A DNA stretch of 64,000 nt from Dokdonella sp. (lineage in GTDB: Bacteria > Pseudomonadota > Gammaproteobacteria > Xanthomonadales > Rhodanobacteraceae): contig NZ_JAHCAS010000002.1 in the NCBI RefSeq assembly GCF_019634775.1, positions 496,001 through 560,000 on the forward strand, read 5' to 3'. A model generated the notes under the pieces. That model did not search any database. It had not been told where the DNA came from and saw only the letters and a list, made by a program, of their open reading frames with translations. This document shows, piece by piece, positions 8,583-21,071 of this stretch. Positions within the stretch are counted from its first letter, which is position 1. Each line of letters opens with the position of its first letter. The position numbers and the translations under genes are program-made.

Positions 8583-10073
8583 ATGCCCGAATTCCTGAAC
8601 CCGTTCCTCGTCATCGCCGTGCTGGCCGGATTCGCGCTCGGCGCGCTCGTGTTCTTCTTGCTGGGGTTGCAGCGTGCGCGTGCGGCTGCCCTGCAGGCGC
8701 GCCTCGGCATTGAGCCCGAGCTGACTGCACTGCGCGAACAGCGCGATGGTCTGGAGCACCGTTTCAATGACCAGCGCAGCCAGCTCGAACGGCTCGAGCA
8801 CGAGCGCAGCCATGCCGAACAGCGGCAGCAGGCCGCACTCGCCGTCGCCGCGGAACGCAAGGCCGAGGTTGAGCAGCTGCGCGCGCGTCTCGTCGAGGCC
8901 GATGCACGCCATGACGCAACCAACCGCGACCTGCGCGCACTTGCAGAGCGCCATGCTGCGCTGGAAGCCGGCAGCGCCGAGCAGGTGCGCGCCGCCGCCG
9001 ACAAGCTCGCCTTGCTCGAACAGGCCGATCAGCGTCTGCGCGAGGCATTCCAGAACCTTGCCCAGCAGATCCTCGACGCCAAGGCCGAGCGCTTCAAGGA
9101 ACAGAGCGCCGAGCAGCTCGGTGGCCTGCTGGATCCACTCAAGGTCCAGCTCAGGGAGTTCCGCGAGGCGGTCACGCAGACGCATGCGAATGATCAGCGC
9201 GAGCGCGGCATGCTGGTGCAGGAGATCCGTTCGCTGCGCGACCTCAATCAGCGCATCAGCGAGGACGCGATCAACCTGACGCGCGCGCTCAAGGGTGACA
9301 GCCAGCGCCAGGGCGCATGGGGCGAGATGGTGCTCGAACGCGTGCTGGAGGCATCCGGACTGCAGGCCGGGCGGGAATACGAACTGCAATCGAGTTTCAC
9401 CGACACCGAAGGTCGGCGTCAGCGCCCCGACGCCCTCGTGCGCCTGCCCGAGAACAAGGTCATCGTGGTCGACTCGAAGCTCTCCCTGGTTGCCTGGGAG
9501 CGCTCGATCGCCGCGGCCGAACCGGGCGAGCGCGAGGCTGCGCTGCGCGAGCACCTGGCTTCGCTGCGCCGGCACATCGAGGGTCTGTCGACGAAAGACT
9601 ATGCCGGTATCGACGGCGTGCGCACGCTCGATTTCGTGCTGATGTTCGTGCCGATCGAGGCCGCCTTCATCGAGGCCGTGCGCCTCGACAGTGACCTCTA
9701 CGGCCACGCGCTCGCGCGCAACGTCTCCCTGGTCAGCCCGAGCACGCTGCTGGCCACGCTGCGCACGGTCGCTCACCTGTGGCGCATCGAGCGGCGCAAC
9801 GAGAATGCGCTCGAGATCGCCAGGCGCGCGGCCAACCTGCACGACAACTTCGCCCTGCTCGCGCAGGACCTCGAAGGCGTCGGAAAGCAGTTGCGCGACG
9901 CGCAGGACGCCCATGCGCGTGCGTTGCGCCGCCTGACCGATGGAGGCAAGGGCAGCGTCGTACTGCAGGTGCGCAGCCTGGCTGAGATGGGCGTATCGAC
10001 CAAGCGGACCTTGCCGGGCGGCCTGCTCGACGCGGCGGCGGCCGGCGTCGCCGAGGAGCCCGGCGAAGGCTGA
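8583..10073 (+). CDS. rmuC: DNA recombination protein RmuC
   Basis: The ATG at 8583 (496 aa) is preceded by GGTGGAGACC. An N-terminal membrane helix (FLVIAVLAGFALGALVFFLL) is followed by about 150 residues of charged coiled coil, and then by the RmuC nuclease-like domain: LKGDSQRQGAWGEMVLERVL, RQRPDALVRLP, VDSKLSLVAWE (the PD-(D/E)xK-like core) and FVLMFVPIEAAF. RmuC limits inversions at short repeats. In E. coli it belongs to the set of putative nucleases affecting recombination. The gene is divergent from mtnB. Confidence 0.95.
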   Translation: MPEFLNPFLVIAVLAGFALGALVFFLLGLQRARAAALQARLGIEPELTALREQRDGLEHRFNDQRSQLERLEHERSHAEQRQQAALAVAAERKAEVEQLRARLVEADARHDATNRDLRALAERHAALEAGSAEQVRAAADKLALLEQADQRLREAFQNLAQQILDAKAERFKEQSAEQLGGLLDPLKVQLREFREAVTQTHANDQRERGMLVQEIRSLRDLNQRISEDAINLTRALKGDSQRQGAWGEMVLERVLEASGLQAGREYELQSSFTDTEGRRQRPDALVRLPENKVIVVDSKLSLVAWERSIAAAEPGEREAALREHLASLRRHIEGLSTKDYAGIDGVRTLDFVLMFVPIEAAFIEAVRLDSDLYGHALARNVSLVSPSTLLATLRTVAHLWRIERRNENALEIARRAANLHDNFALLAQDLEGVGKQLRDAQDAHARALRRLTDGGKGSVVLQVRSLAEMGVSTKRTLPGGLLDAAAAGVAEEPGEG

Positions 10074-10104
10074 ATCGCGGCGCGTTGTTGCCTGCCTTCC
10101 CTTT

Positions 10105-10120
10105 TCCCCGCGCGCGGGGA
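10105..10120. repeat. Self-complementary hairpin after rmuC
   Basis: TCCCCGCGCGCGGGGA is a perfect 16-base palindrome about 30 bases after the rmuC stop. It has no T-run, so it is not a standard intrinsic terminator. CCCCGCGCGGGG hairpins of this sort are commonly dispersed in related genomes. Confidence 0.4.
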
Positions 10121-10250
10121 GAGACGCTGCGGGGTATGCATGCCTCCCGATCATCATTGCCGAAAGCCGGACTGGCGATCTTGCTACTTCCGAGGGCGGG
10201 GCTGACTGGTCTGGCGCCGCCGGCGGCGTTCGACTCGATCTGCTCGAAGA

Positions 10251-10490
10251 TCAGCCCTGAGCCTGCGCCATCTTGGCCATCCCGCCCTGCTTCGCGCGGA
10301 TCTCCGCAATCAGCGGCAGTCCTTGCAGGTACGAGACGATCGGAATGCGGCGTTCGTCGGGCCGACCGGGATTGAAGATGAAGGTGCCGCTGCGCGTGGA
10401 GGTGAACTCCAGGCGCGCGGTATGCGGCAGCAGAGTGGCTGAGGCCACGGGCGACGGCCCCTGGCCGTTGAACTCGGGTCCGCCCGTCAC
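10251..10490 (-). pseudogene. Possible C-terminal gene fragment of unknown function
   Basis: A minus-strand frame of 79 codons has protein-like composition (segments HTARLEFTSTRSGTFIFN and IPIVSYLQGLPLIAEIRAKQ; end GGMAKMAQAQG). Coding character continues a few codons upstream of the GTG at 10490 (WVPAAGGQFAKV) and then meets a stop codon near 10538, inside the transposon-scar region. It may be the tail of a host gene whose 5' part was lost when the neighbouring element inserted. I do not recognise the family, and it may be fortuitous. Confidence 0.3.
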
Positions 10491-10605
10491 CTTTGCGAAC
10501 TGGCCGCCAGCAGCAGGAACCCACCGAAGCGACTCGGGGGCGACTCAATGTCGCGCTTGAGCGCCGTAGGAATCTCCGGCCTTCAGGCCGGGGAGGATGT
10601 CAAGA
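10490..10605 (+). mobile_element. IS200/IS605-type tnpB 3' scar with right-end hairpin
   Basis: On the plus strand the codons around 10507-10530 read QQQEPTEAT, like the KQEPTEA tail seen near the C terminus of many TnpB (OrfB/IS1341) proteins. About 40 bases later comes GGAATCTCCGGCCTTCAGGC followed by CGGGGAGGATGTCAAG (10571-10606), the stem and GAGGATGTCAA ending typical of IS605-family right ends, which is also the 3' end of the TnpB guide-RNA (omega RNA) scaffold. No full tnpB or tnpA is present, so this is a remnant. The hairpin region also encodes the last residues of the GNAT toxin on the other strand. Confidence 0.55.
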
Positions 10606-11089
10606 CGGAATTCAAACGCAGCATCAGTGTCATCGGATTGAGCGGCGACGCCTGAAAACCATAGTGCTCGTAGAACGCCTTGGCGTGGTCGTGCAGTGCG
10701 TGCACCAGCAGCGCCCGGACACCAGCATTCTGCGAGACCATCACAGCGCGATGAACCGCGTCCTGTAGCAGCGCCCCGCCCAACTTGATGCCTTGGGCGC
10801 GATGGTCGATGGCCAATCTGGCAAGCACCATCACCGGCACTGGGTCGGGCATATTGCGGCGTACGGCGCTGGTGGCGGCTTGGTGCGAAACCGCCCCTGC
10901 GGCCATCGCGTAGTAGCCATGGACACGCCCGGCCTGGTCGGCGACGACGAAGGTGCGGCTTGCGCCGCTCAACTGGTTCGTCAGTGCCCGGCGCTTGAGC
11001 CATTCATCGAGACTGGCCTCCTCGCAGGCGAATTCATCCAGGATGTGGGTGGCCGCAAGGGGTTGCGGCGCGCTCAGAGCCAAACTCAT
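10583..11089 (-). CDS. GNAT-family toxin of a type II toxin-antitoxin pair
   Basis: The 168-aa protein starts at 11089, overlapping the antitoxin stop by four bases (ATGA). The GNAT core is visible: SGASRTFVVADQAGRVHGYY, VMVLARLAIDHRAQGIKLGG (acetyl-CoA loop, R-x2-G-x-K/G form) and AFYEHYGFQASP. Size, motifs and pairing with a DUF1778 protein match the TacT/AtaT class, which acetylates the amino group of aminoacyl-tRNA and blocks translation. The last residues, VLTSSPA, are encoded by the IS605-like right-end repeat, so the native C terminus has probably been replaced. Whether toxicity survives is unknown. Confidence 0.85.
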   Translation of the reverse strand: MSLALSAPQPLAATHILDEFACEEASLDEWLKRRALTNQLSGASRTFVVADQAGRVHGYYAMAAGAVSHQAATSAVRRNMPDPVPVMVLARLAIDHRAQGIKLGGALLQDAVHRAVMVSQNAGVRALLVHALHDHAKAFYEHYGFQASPLNPMTLMLRLNSVLTSSPA

Positions 11090-11358
11090 GCCTCGCCGGT
11101 GTTCCAGGGCGCTTTGACGGACATCAGGCGTTCAAGCCCGGGGTTGGGGGCGGGAGGCGCATCCAGCATCGCTGTGAACTGCTTGAACTTGTCGGCGTCC
11201 AGGCTGAAAAAGACCTGATCCAGCACCACGGACTGAGCGCGCTCGCAAGCGGCCTCCAGCATGAAGTCCGAGCGGTTCTTGCCGAGCAGGCTTGCAGCGT
11301 GATCGATCAGATCACGCTGCTCGGGCAGCGCCCGCAGATTGATGGCGGCGTCACGCAT
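11086..11358 (-). CDS. DUF1778 (TacA-like) antitoxin
   Basis: I place the start at the ATG at 11358 because AGGAG lies six bases ahead of it. The in-frame ATG at 11364 directly abuts that AGGAG and so is less likely. The 90-aa protein begins MRDAAINLRALPEQRDLIDH, a ribbon-helix-helix DNA-binding N terminus, followed by AASLLGKNRSDFMLEAACER and a C-terminal arm (DQVFFSLDADKFKQFTAML) that in TacA-type antitoxins wraps the acetyltransferase. It likely represses its own promoter together with the toxin. Coding overlap with the toxin shows an operon. Confidence 0.88.
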   Translation of the reverse strand: MRDAAINLRALPEQRDLIDHAASLLGKNRSDFMLEAACERAQSVVLDQVFFSLDADKFKQFTAMLDAPPAPNPGLERLMSVKAPWNTGEA

Positions 11359-11381
11359 TGGCATCTCCTATTTGCGCATAC

Positions 11382-11422
11382 ACAACAGATACACGCATTG
11401 TGGCGTGTCGTATAGCTGTTGT
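11382..11422. promoter_or_regulatory. Nested inverted repeats upstream of the DUF1778/GNAT operon
   Basis: ACAACAG (11382-11388) is mirrored by CTGTTGT (11416-11422), and inside it ACACGC (11391-11396) is mirrored by GCGTGT (11403-11408). The block sits about 24 bases upstream of the antitoxin start. RHH antitoxins bind such paired repeats, so this is a plausible autoregulatory operator. Confidence 0.55.
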
Positions 11423-11645
11423 CGATACGCTTCATCAGGGTCTGCGTGCGGCGGGCGGGTTTGCGGGAACGCCCGTTTCGTACAGATGGGTACCCGTAAG
11501 CGGCAGGGCGCAGACCCGATTTCTTCATTGGGCATGTGGCTATCCATGTCACCACCGTTTACCAACTCCAAAACAAACGCTTGCGAGATGATATCAATAA
11601 CCATACAATGATGCCATTGATAGCGTTACATTGGAGAGCTACCAA

Positions 11646-11903
11646 ATGGCCACAGTGAATGTAAGAAACCTGCCCGATGCTGTGCATCGTGCGCTTCGCG
11701 TGCGTGCCGCACATCATGGCCGCAGCACAGAGGCGGAAATCCGCTTCATTCTGGAAGAAGCCACCCGGCCAACCGGGCGCGTCAAGCTGGGTTCGTTGCT
11801 GGCTTCCATCGCCCGCGAGGCGGGCGGCCTGACCGATAAAGAACACGCCTTGTTTGAGAGCGTGCGCGACAAGACGCCGGCAGAACCAATGAGGTTTGAA
11901 TGA
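11646..11903 (+). CDS. vapB: FitA/VapB-like ribbon-helix-helix antitoxin
   Basis: The ATG at 11646 follows GGAGAG; an upstream in-frame ATG at 11631 has no such site. The 85-aa protein begins MATVNVRNLPDAVHRALRVR and carries AAHHGRSTEAEIRFILEEA, an Arc/MetJ-type RHH domain of the FitA/StbC group. The C-terminal part should cover the PIN toxin active site. The stop overlaps the toxin start (ATGA). The pair is transcribed away from the DUF1778/GNAT module, and the two share an intergenic region of about 290 bp. Confidence 0.9.
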   Translation: MATVNVRNLPDAVHRALRVRAAHHGRSTEAEIRFILEEATRPTGRVKLGSLLASIAREAGGLTDKEHALFESVRDKTPAEPMRFE

Positions 11904-12325
11904 TCGTCATTGATACCAACGTCATTTCCGAGCTGTGGAAGATTGAGCCGGATTCCAACGTGCTTGCTTGGGTTGATGCTCAGGCTATTGAAACGCTCTA
12001 TCTGTCTGCCGTCACCGTCGCAGAGTTGCGCTATGGCCTTGCGACGATGCCCGAGGGCAAGCGCCGCACGATCTACCAAGAGCGGCTAGAGGATGAGGTT
12101 TTGCCGAACTTCGCCGGCCGCGTGCTGGCCTTCGACCTGGACACGTCCAAGACCTATGCCGAGCTGATGGCGCGGGCGAGGGCAGAGGGCAAAGCAATCG
12201 CCAAGGCAGATGGCTACATCGCGGCCACGGCCGCCGCTCATGGCTTGATCGTGGCAACACGCGACACCAGCCCTTTTGAGGCCGGAGGGCTTGCTGTCAT
12301 CAACCCTTGGGAGGCTTCGCCATGA
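11900..12325 (+). CDS. vapC: PIN-domain ribonuclease toxin (VapC/FitB-like)
   Basis: The 141-aa protein has all the acidic residues expected of a PIN nuclease: MIVIDTNVISEL (Asp5), TVAELRYG (Glu), KADGYIAA (Asp) and ATRDTSPF (Asp). VapC-type toxins cleave tRNA or rRNA with Mg2+; FitB is the closest described type by motif. Its antitoxin gene overlaps by four bases. The GC content is lower than in the flanking housekeeping genes, consistent with transfer. Confidence 0.93.
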   Translation: MIVIDTNVISELWKIEPDSNVLAWVDAQAIETLYLSAVTVAELRYGLATMPEGKRRTIYQERLEDEVLPNFAGRVLAFDLDTSKTYAELMARARAEGKAIAKADGYIAATAAAHGLIVATRDTSPFEAGGLAVINPWEASP

Positions 12326-12373
12326 AGCAGCAGCACCAAGCCGCTTACACCCGTTTTTCCGTTTCGTGAGCGA

Positions 12374-12469
12374 CGAATCATCACGCTGTTCGCGCTGTCG
12401 AACCTGTGGATGGTGCGAAAGACGTTGTTGGCGATGACAGGAGAGGTGCGTCCACAGGGAGCCGGATGA
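12374..12469 (+). pseudogene. C-terminal scar of a DDE-type transposase
   Basis: Thirty-one codons from 12374 read RIITLFALSNLWMVRKTLLA then MTGEVRPQGAG and stop, the kind of tail found at the C terminus of several DDE transposases (FALSNLW.VR...). Nothing upstream in the frame resembles the rest of such an enzyme, because the frame is interrupted by a stop at the end of the PIN toxin gene. The bases after it, to about 12590, hold no gene and could contain the old insertion-sequence end. I cannot assign the IS family with confidence. Confidence 0.5.
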
Positions 12470-12602
12470 GGGTGCGCGTACGAAATGGCGGAAAAATGCC
12501 GCCGATTCCTCTTTCCAGACGCTATCGCGCCGAATTTTCCGCGGACATCGTTCGACCACCGCTCAATCGGGAGTTTCAGGTGGCTTGATGAGAGCTTCCC
12601 TA

Positions 12603-12644
12603 ACGAAAAGGCCCCGGGAATCGCTCCCGGGGCCTTTTCGTTTT
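12603..12644. terminator. Strong bidirectional intrinsic terminator
   Basis: CGAAAAGGCCCCGGGA pairs exactly with TCCCGGGGCCTTTTCG around a small loop, with A-rich and T-rich flanks. It sits downstream of the minus-strand permease and can stop transcription from both sides, closing off the toxin-antitoxin island. Confidence 0.93.
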
Positions 12645-12679
12645 CAGTGGGCTTGCGCCCGATCCCGGATGGGAGCCGC

Positions 12680-14248
12680 TCAGCGCGGCGGCGCGGCGTC
12701 TTCCTTGAACTCCGGCAGGTCGGGGCCGTCCAGCGGCGGCTCACCCTTGGCCAGCTGTGAATTGCGCATGCCGTAGACGAAGTACAGCGCAATCGAGCCA
12801 AGCAGATACCACAGGAAGAACAGCAGCACGCGGTTCTCGACGGTGAAGATCAGTGCGAAGCAGGCGATGATGCCGAGGATCGGCAGCACGGGATACAGGG
12901 GTACCCGGAATCCGCGCGGCAGGTTCGGATGTGTGCGACGCAGCCACATGACCGCGATGCAGACGATGCCGAACGCAGCGAGCGTACCGACCGAGGTCAT
13001 GTCACCAAGTGTGTTGATGTCGAAGAAGCCGGCGGCCACCGCCGTGATGATGCCGACCAGGATCGTGTTGATCCATGGCGTCTTGAACTTCGAATGGATG
13101 TTGGCGAACACGCGCGGCAACAGGCCGTCGCGTGCCATCGTGTAGAAGATGCGCGTCTGGCCGTACATCAGGACGAGGATCACCGAGGTCAGGCCGATGA
13201 TCGCGCCAGCCTTGACGATCTTGGCGAACCAGGCCCAGTCCGGGCCGAGCGCGTCGACGGCGACGGCGACCGGGTCGGGCACGTTGAGCAGCTTGTAGTT
13301 GACGACCATCGTCATGACGATCGACACCAGGATGTAGAGCAGGGTGCACACGACCAGCGAGCCGATGATGCCGATCGGCATGTCGCGCTTCGGGTTCTTG
13401 GCTTCCTGGCCCGCGGTGGAAACGGCCTCGAAGCCAATGTAGGCGAAGAACACGATGGACGCGGCGCGCAGGATGCCGCCCCAGCCGAACTCGCCCTTCT
13501 CGCCGGTCGGCTCGGGGATGAACGGTTGCCAGTTCACCTTCAGCGCGTCGTAGTGCTGGATCACGTACCAGCCCACGATCAGGATGAAGGCGATGATGAC
13601 GCTGGTCTTGATCGCGACGATCACGTTGTTGACCTTGGCGCTCTCGGACACGCCGATGACGAGCAGCGCGGCGAGGGCGAGGCAGATCAGGAAGGCGGGC
13701 AGGTTGAACAGGTAGGTCATCGGCATGCCGGCCGCATCGAGCAGCGGCTGGCCGTCGCGCATGATCGTGTGGCCGAACGGACCGGTCAGTTCGATCGGCA
13801 CCTTGATGCCGTAGTCGCCGAGCAGGCTGACCACGTAACCGCCCCATCCGACCGCGACCACCGAGGCGGCGAGACCGTATTCGAGCAGGAGCAGGGCGCC
13901 CATCGACCAGGCGGCGAATTCGCCGATGGTGGTGTAGCTGTAGGTATACGCCGAGCCCGACACCGGCAGGGTCGACGACAGCTCGGCGTAGCACAGGCCG
14001 GCCAATGCGCAGACCGCGCCGGCGACGAGGAACGAGACCAGCACGGCCGGCCCTGCATGGAGCGCGGCGGCGTTGCCGGTGCGCACGAAGATGCCCGCGC
14101 CGATGATGCAGCCGATGCCGAGAAACACGAGGTTCCACGGTCCCAGCGAACGTTTGAGTTGGCTTGTGTCGCTTTCGCGCTGTACCTGGGCAACGCTCTT
14201 GCGCGCAAGCATGCGCCCAAGGAAACCCTGGTTCTGGGTATTCGCCAT
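12680..14248 (-). CDS. APC-superfamily amino acid permease
   Basis: The 522-aa protein has a short basic N terminus followed by about 12-13 hydrophobic segments, beginning with LGPWNLVFLGIGCIIGAGIF. The GIGCIIGAGIFV motif is the conserved TM1 substrate loop of APC transporters, and YAELSSTLPVSGSAYTYSY lies in TM3. FFAYIGFEAVSTAGQEAKNP marks TM6 and its following loop. Its length and motifs fit the CAT/YfnA group, which exchanges or imports amino acids across the inner membrane. The specific substrate cannot be read from the sequence. It is divergent from the Nudix gene. Confidence 0.9.
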   Translation of the reverse strand: MANTQNQGFLGRMLARKSVAQVQRESDTSQLKRSLGPWNLVFLGIGCIIGAGIFVRTGNAAALHAGPAVLVSFLVAGAVCALAGLCYAELSSTLPVSGSAYTYSYTTIGEFAAWSMGALLLLEYGLAASVVAVGWGGYVVSLLGDYGIKVPIELTGPFGHTIMRDGQPLLDAAGMPMTYLFNLPAFLICLALAALLVIGVSESAKVNNVIVAIKTSVIIAFILIVGWYVIQHYDALKVNWQPFIPEPTGEKGEFGWGGILRAASIVFFAYIGFEAVSTAGQEAKNPKRDMPIGIIGSLVVCTLLYILVSIVMTMVVNYKLLNVPDPVAVAVDALGPDWAWFAKIVKAGAIIGLTSVILVLMYGQTRIFYTMARDGLLPRVFANIHSKFKTPWINTILVGIITAVAAGFFDINTLGDMTSVGTLAAFGIVCIAVMWLRRTHPNLPRGFRVPLYPVLPILGIIACFALIFTVENRVLLFFLWYLLGSIALYFVYGMRNSQLAKGEPPLDGPDLPEFKEDAAPPR

Positions 14249-14540
14249 GGGACTATTTCCTGTTTGGCCGGTGATCGGAAGCGGCGGCTGCCGCGAGATG
14301 GAACCGGCCGCGATGGCCGGAAGCGGCGCCGCTCGCCGAGACGGCTGGCGGCTTCAAGCGCGTGCAATGCATGGTGTCCTCCCCGTGGAACGATCCGGCC
14401 TGAACGCCCGTCTGCAGCGGAGCTGTCCGGATGCCGGCACCCGACATTACCGGCTCGCACGCGGTGTGCACAAGCATGGGCGGCCGTTGGGCGCGATAAT
14501 CACGGCATGCTTGCGTCATTCATTCCGGACATATCCAGTC

Positions 14541-15107
14541 ATGACCGAACCTGCCACGGTGCTGCGTGCCGCCCTCGCGGCCTTCGCCGCGCTCGCACCG
14601 ACCTCGGAATGGGTTGCTTTCACCTGCCTGCTCGACGACCCGGAGGATCCTTTCGTACGCACACGCCTGGCCGGCCACTTCACCGGCTCGGCCTGGCTGG
14701 TCAGCGGTGATGGTCGGCGCGTGCTGCTGACCCACCATCGCAAGCTTGGCCGCTGGTTGCAGCTCGGCGGCCATGCAGACGGCGAGCGCGATCTCTCCCT
14801 GGTTGCTCTGCGCGAAGCCACAGAGGAGTCGGGGCTGCACGGCCTGACGGTCGAGCCGGAGATCTTCGACATCGACCGCCACTGGATTCCCGAGCGCGGA
14901 ACCGAGCCCGGACACTGGCACTACGACGTGCGCCATGTCGTGCGTGCGACGGCTGACGAGGCATTCACCGTGGGCGATGAGTCACTCGACCTGGCGTGGG
15001 TGGACATCGCGGCGATTGCCGCCGATCCAGGAGCTGACGAATCGCTGCGGCGCATGGCGCGGCGCTGGATGGCGCGCTCCGCGCACGGGCGCGCCATCGG
15101 CTCCTGA
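14541..15107 (+). CDS. Nudix hydrolase
   Basis: The start is the ATG at 14541 (188 aa, MTEPATVLRAALAAF); longer in-frame versions overlap the divergent permease. The Nudix box is GGHADGERDLSLVALREATE followed by ESGL. It keeps the REATEESGL catalytic helix, with the variant GGHADGE loop common in a subgroup of these enzymes. Members hydrolyse nucleoside diphosphates linked to another moiety. No substrate is evident. The gene ends 14 bases before the convergent czcA. Confidence 0.88.
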   Translation: MTEPATVLRAALAAFAALAPTSEWVAFTCLLDDPEDPFVRTRLAGHFTGSAWLVSGDGRRVLLTHHRKLGRWLQLGGHADGERDLSLVALREATEESGLHGLTVEPEIFDIDRHWIPERGTEPGHWHYDVRHVVRATADEAFTVGDESLDLAWVDIAAIAADPGADESLRRMARRWMARSAHGRAIGS

Positions 15108-15121
15108 TCGGGCAGTCGCCG

Positions 15122-19277
<4,156 letters not shown>

Positions 19278-19281
<4 letters not shown>

Positions 19282-20549
19282 GGTGTGGATGTCCTCTGCG
19301 CGGTCGCGCCGAAGGCATGGCCGGTCAGTCTTTGGATTTCGATGAGGGCGCGTTGGGCCTCGACCGTGGCGGCGAGCTGCTGGCGCTTGAGCGTCGTCGT
19401 TTCTGCCTGCAACTGAGACCACTCGAGCTGGCTCGCCGCACCTGCCCGGAAGGCGCGTTCCGCTGCCGCGGCGGCGGCGTCGAACCGTGGGATGACCTCG
19501 TCGCGCAGGTGGTTGGCTTCGAGAGCGCGCGCGTTGAGGCGGGCATGCGCTTCGGCGAGAACCGAGCGCAGGTCGAGCAGGCCGGCCTCGCGCTCGTGGC
19601 GTACGGCTTCCCGCTCGGCTTCCGCGGCGCGGATGGCGAACGCGGCGCGTGGGCGCGTACCCAGGGGCAGGGTCACACTGCCGACCAGGCCCCAGTCATC
19701 CGTGGCCTGCAAGCGACGTACACCGACTCGCCATTCGATATCGGCGTGCGCCTCGCTGCGTGCGAGCTGCACGCGCGCCTCGCGCAGGCGTTCCTCGTCG
19801 GCGTAGCGACGTAGTTCAGGCGTCGTCGCGAGCAGGCCGTCGATATCGGCGAAGGCGGGCACGGTTGGAATGAACGGCGTCGCCATGTCGGCGCGCAGGC
19901 CGATGGCATCGTTGCCACCCCACATGATGGCGAGCCGCAGGGCGGCCGCGGCCTGGGCCTGCTGTGCGCGTACGAGTTCGAGGTTTGCACGGGCGAGTTC
20001 GGCCTGCGCAGCCAGATGTACGGAAGCTGGTGAGGCGCCGGCATCGAAGCGTCGCTTCGTCGCGCGCAGCGTGTGCGTGCGCTGAGCGACAGCGTCGCCG
20101 GCAATCGTTTCCTCTGCCTGCGCGGCGACCAGGTCGAGGTAGCGACGCGCTACCTCGGCGAGCAGGTCGAGTCGCTTCGCGTCTTCGGCACTGGCGAGTG
20201 CCTCGCGACGCCGTTCGGCGACGGCGACGCGCGCTGGCCGCTTGCCGCCGCGCTCGATCACCGAGCCGAGGCCGAAGCTCAACTCCGCGCCGTCGAAGCC
20301 GCTTGCGCTGCCGCTGCCGAGCGCGTTCTCGATGTCGAGGCCCAGGCGTGGTGACGGTCGCAGCGCGGCGAGTTCCGCTTCGGCGGAGAGGACGTCGCGG
20401 GTCGCGGCAAAGCCGGCAAGCGCGGGATGATTGCGCTCGACGCGGGTGCTGGCCTCGTCGAGACTGATCGTTGCAGGCGTCGGCTGCGCCCGTGCATGCG
20501 CACAGGCGCCGACCGCCAAGGCGACGAAGGTCGCCATCCGGATGGACAT
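19278..20549 (-). CDS. czcC: CzcC-like outer-membrane efflux channel
   Basis: The 423-aa protein starts with a signal peptide (VALAVGACAHARAQ) and then has two long alpha-helical halves rich in A/E/R/L (for example EALASAEDAKRLDLLAEVAR and ARANLELVRAQQAQAAAALR), typical of TolC-family OEP domains. SLDEASTRVERNHPAL and FGLGSVIERGGKR fit the CzcC subgroup. As a trimer it forms the outer-membrane exit duct for the CzcCBA pump. It precedes czcB with a four-base overlap. Confidence 0.92.
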
Positions 20550-20588
20550 GGCAGGACTCCGATTGAAGGGATGAAGGGCCGGTCGGCT

Positions 20589-20945
20589 TCAACCACTGAT
20601 CGGAGGGCGCAACAGGTCAGGGCGCGGGTATGGGGGTATGCCCGGGGCATGGTCGATGGCGACGAATCCTGGTAGCAGGGCGGCCAACTCGACCGTCGTC
20701 GCGGCCGGCAGCACCGGCGTGCAGCAGCAGGCATCGATGTGCATCAACACATGCCAGCCCTCTGGTGGAGCGTGCTCGGCGCGCTCGCCGGCTTCATCGA
20801 GAGCCAGCCCGGCATGTGCAAGCGCATGCAGGTCGCTGTGCAGTTCACTGGCCAACTCCAGCGCTGGACGCGCCAGCACGCACAACGCGAGCAGCACGAA
20901 GCCGAGCCAGTGCAGGCGAATGAGTCGGTGACGGAGGCCGTCCAT
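20589..20945 (-). CDS. CzcI-like small exported protein
   Basis: This 118-aa frame is the first gene of the czc operon, 39 bases ahead of czcC. It begins with a hydrophobic signal (LIRLHWLGFVLLALCVLARP), then a short His/Glu/Cys-rich region (SELHSDLHALAHAG, LMHIDACCCTPVL) and a proline-rich end (PPYPRPDLLRPP). Small His-rich periplasmic proteins in this position are called CzcI and are thought to affect metal-dependent induction. I infer the role from position and composition only. Confidence 0.55.
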   Translation of the reverse strand: MDGLRHRLIRLHWLGFVLLALCVLARPALELASELHSDLHALAHAGLALDEAGERAEHAPPEGWHVLMHIDACCCTPVLPAATTVELAALLPGFVAIDHAPGIPPYPRPDLLRPPISG

Positions 20946-21071
20946 CGGCGCAGCTTAGCGAGCGGGCCACGCGATACACAATTTCATCGTCGTCGGGGCA
21001 GCATGGTCAAACTGGCCGTCCGCAGCTGCGTGCTACCATCCTCGGCCAATTGGACATCCATTCGGGAAGCG

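Noticed and set aside
10493-10768. Plus-strand frame through the IS605 scar as a real gene
   Set aside because: After the QEPTEA-like tail it runs through the right-end hairpin into antisense of the GNAT toxin; it is a remnant joined to noise.
12322-12369. Fifteen-codon frame starting at the end of the PIN toxin gene (MKQQHQAAYTRFSVS)
   Set aside because: The ATGA overlap is tempting, but the peptide is very short, and another frame of the same region encodes the transposase tail.
12929-14710. Plus-strand frame opposite the amino-acid permease
   Set aside because: Composition is dominated by Asp/His/Arg as expected for antisense of a membrane protein.
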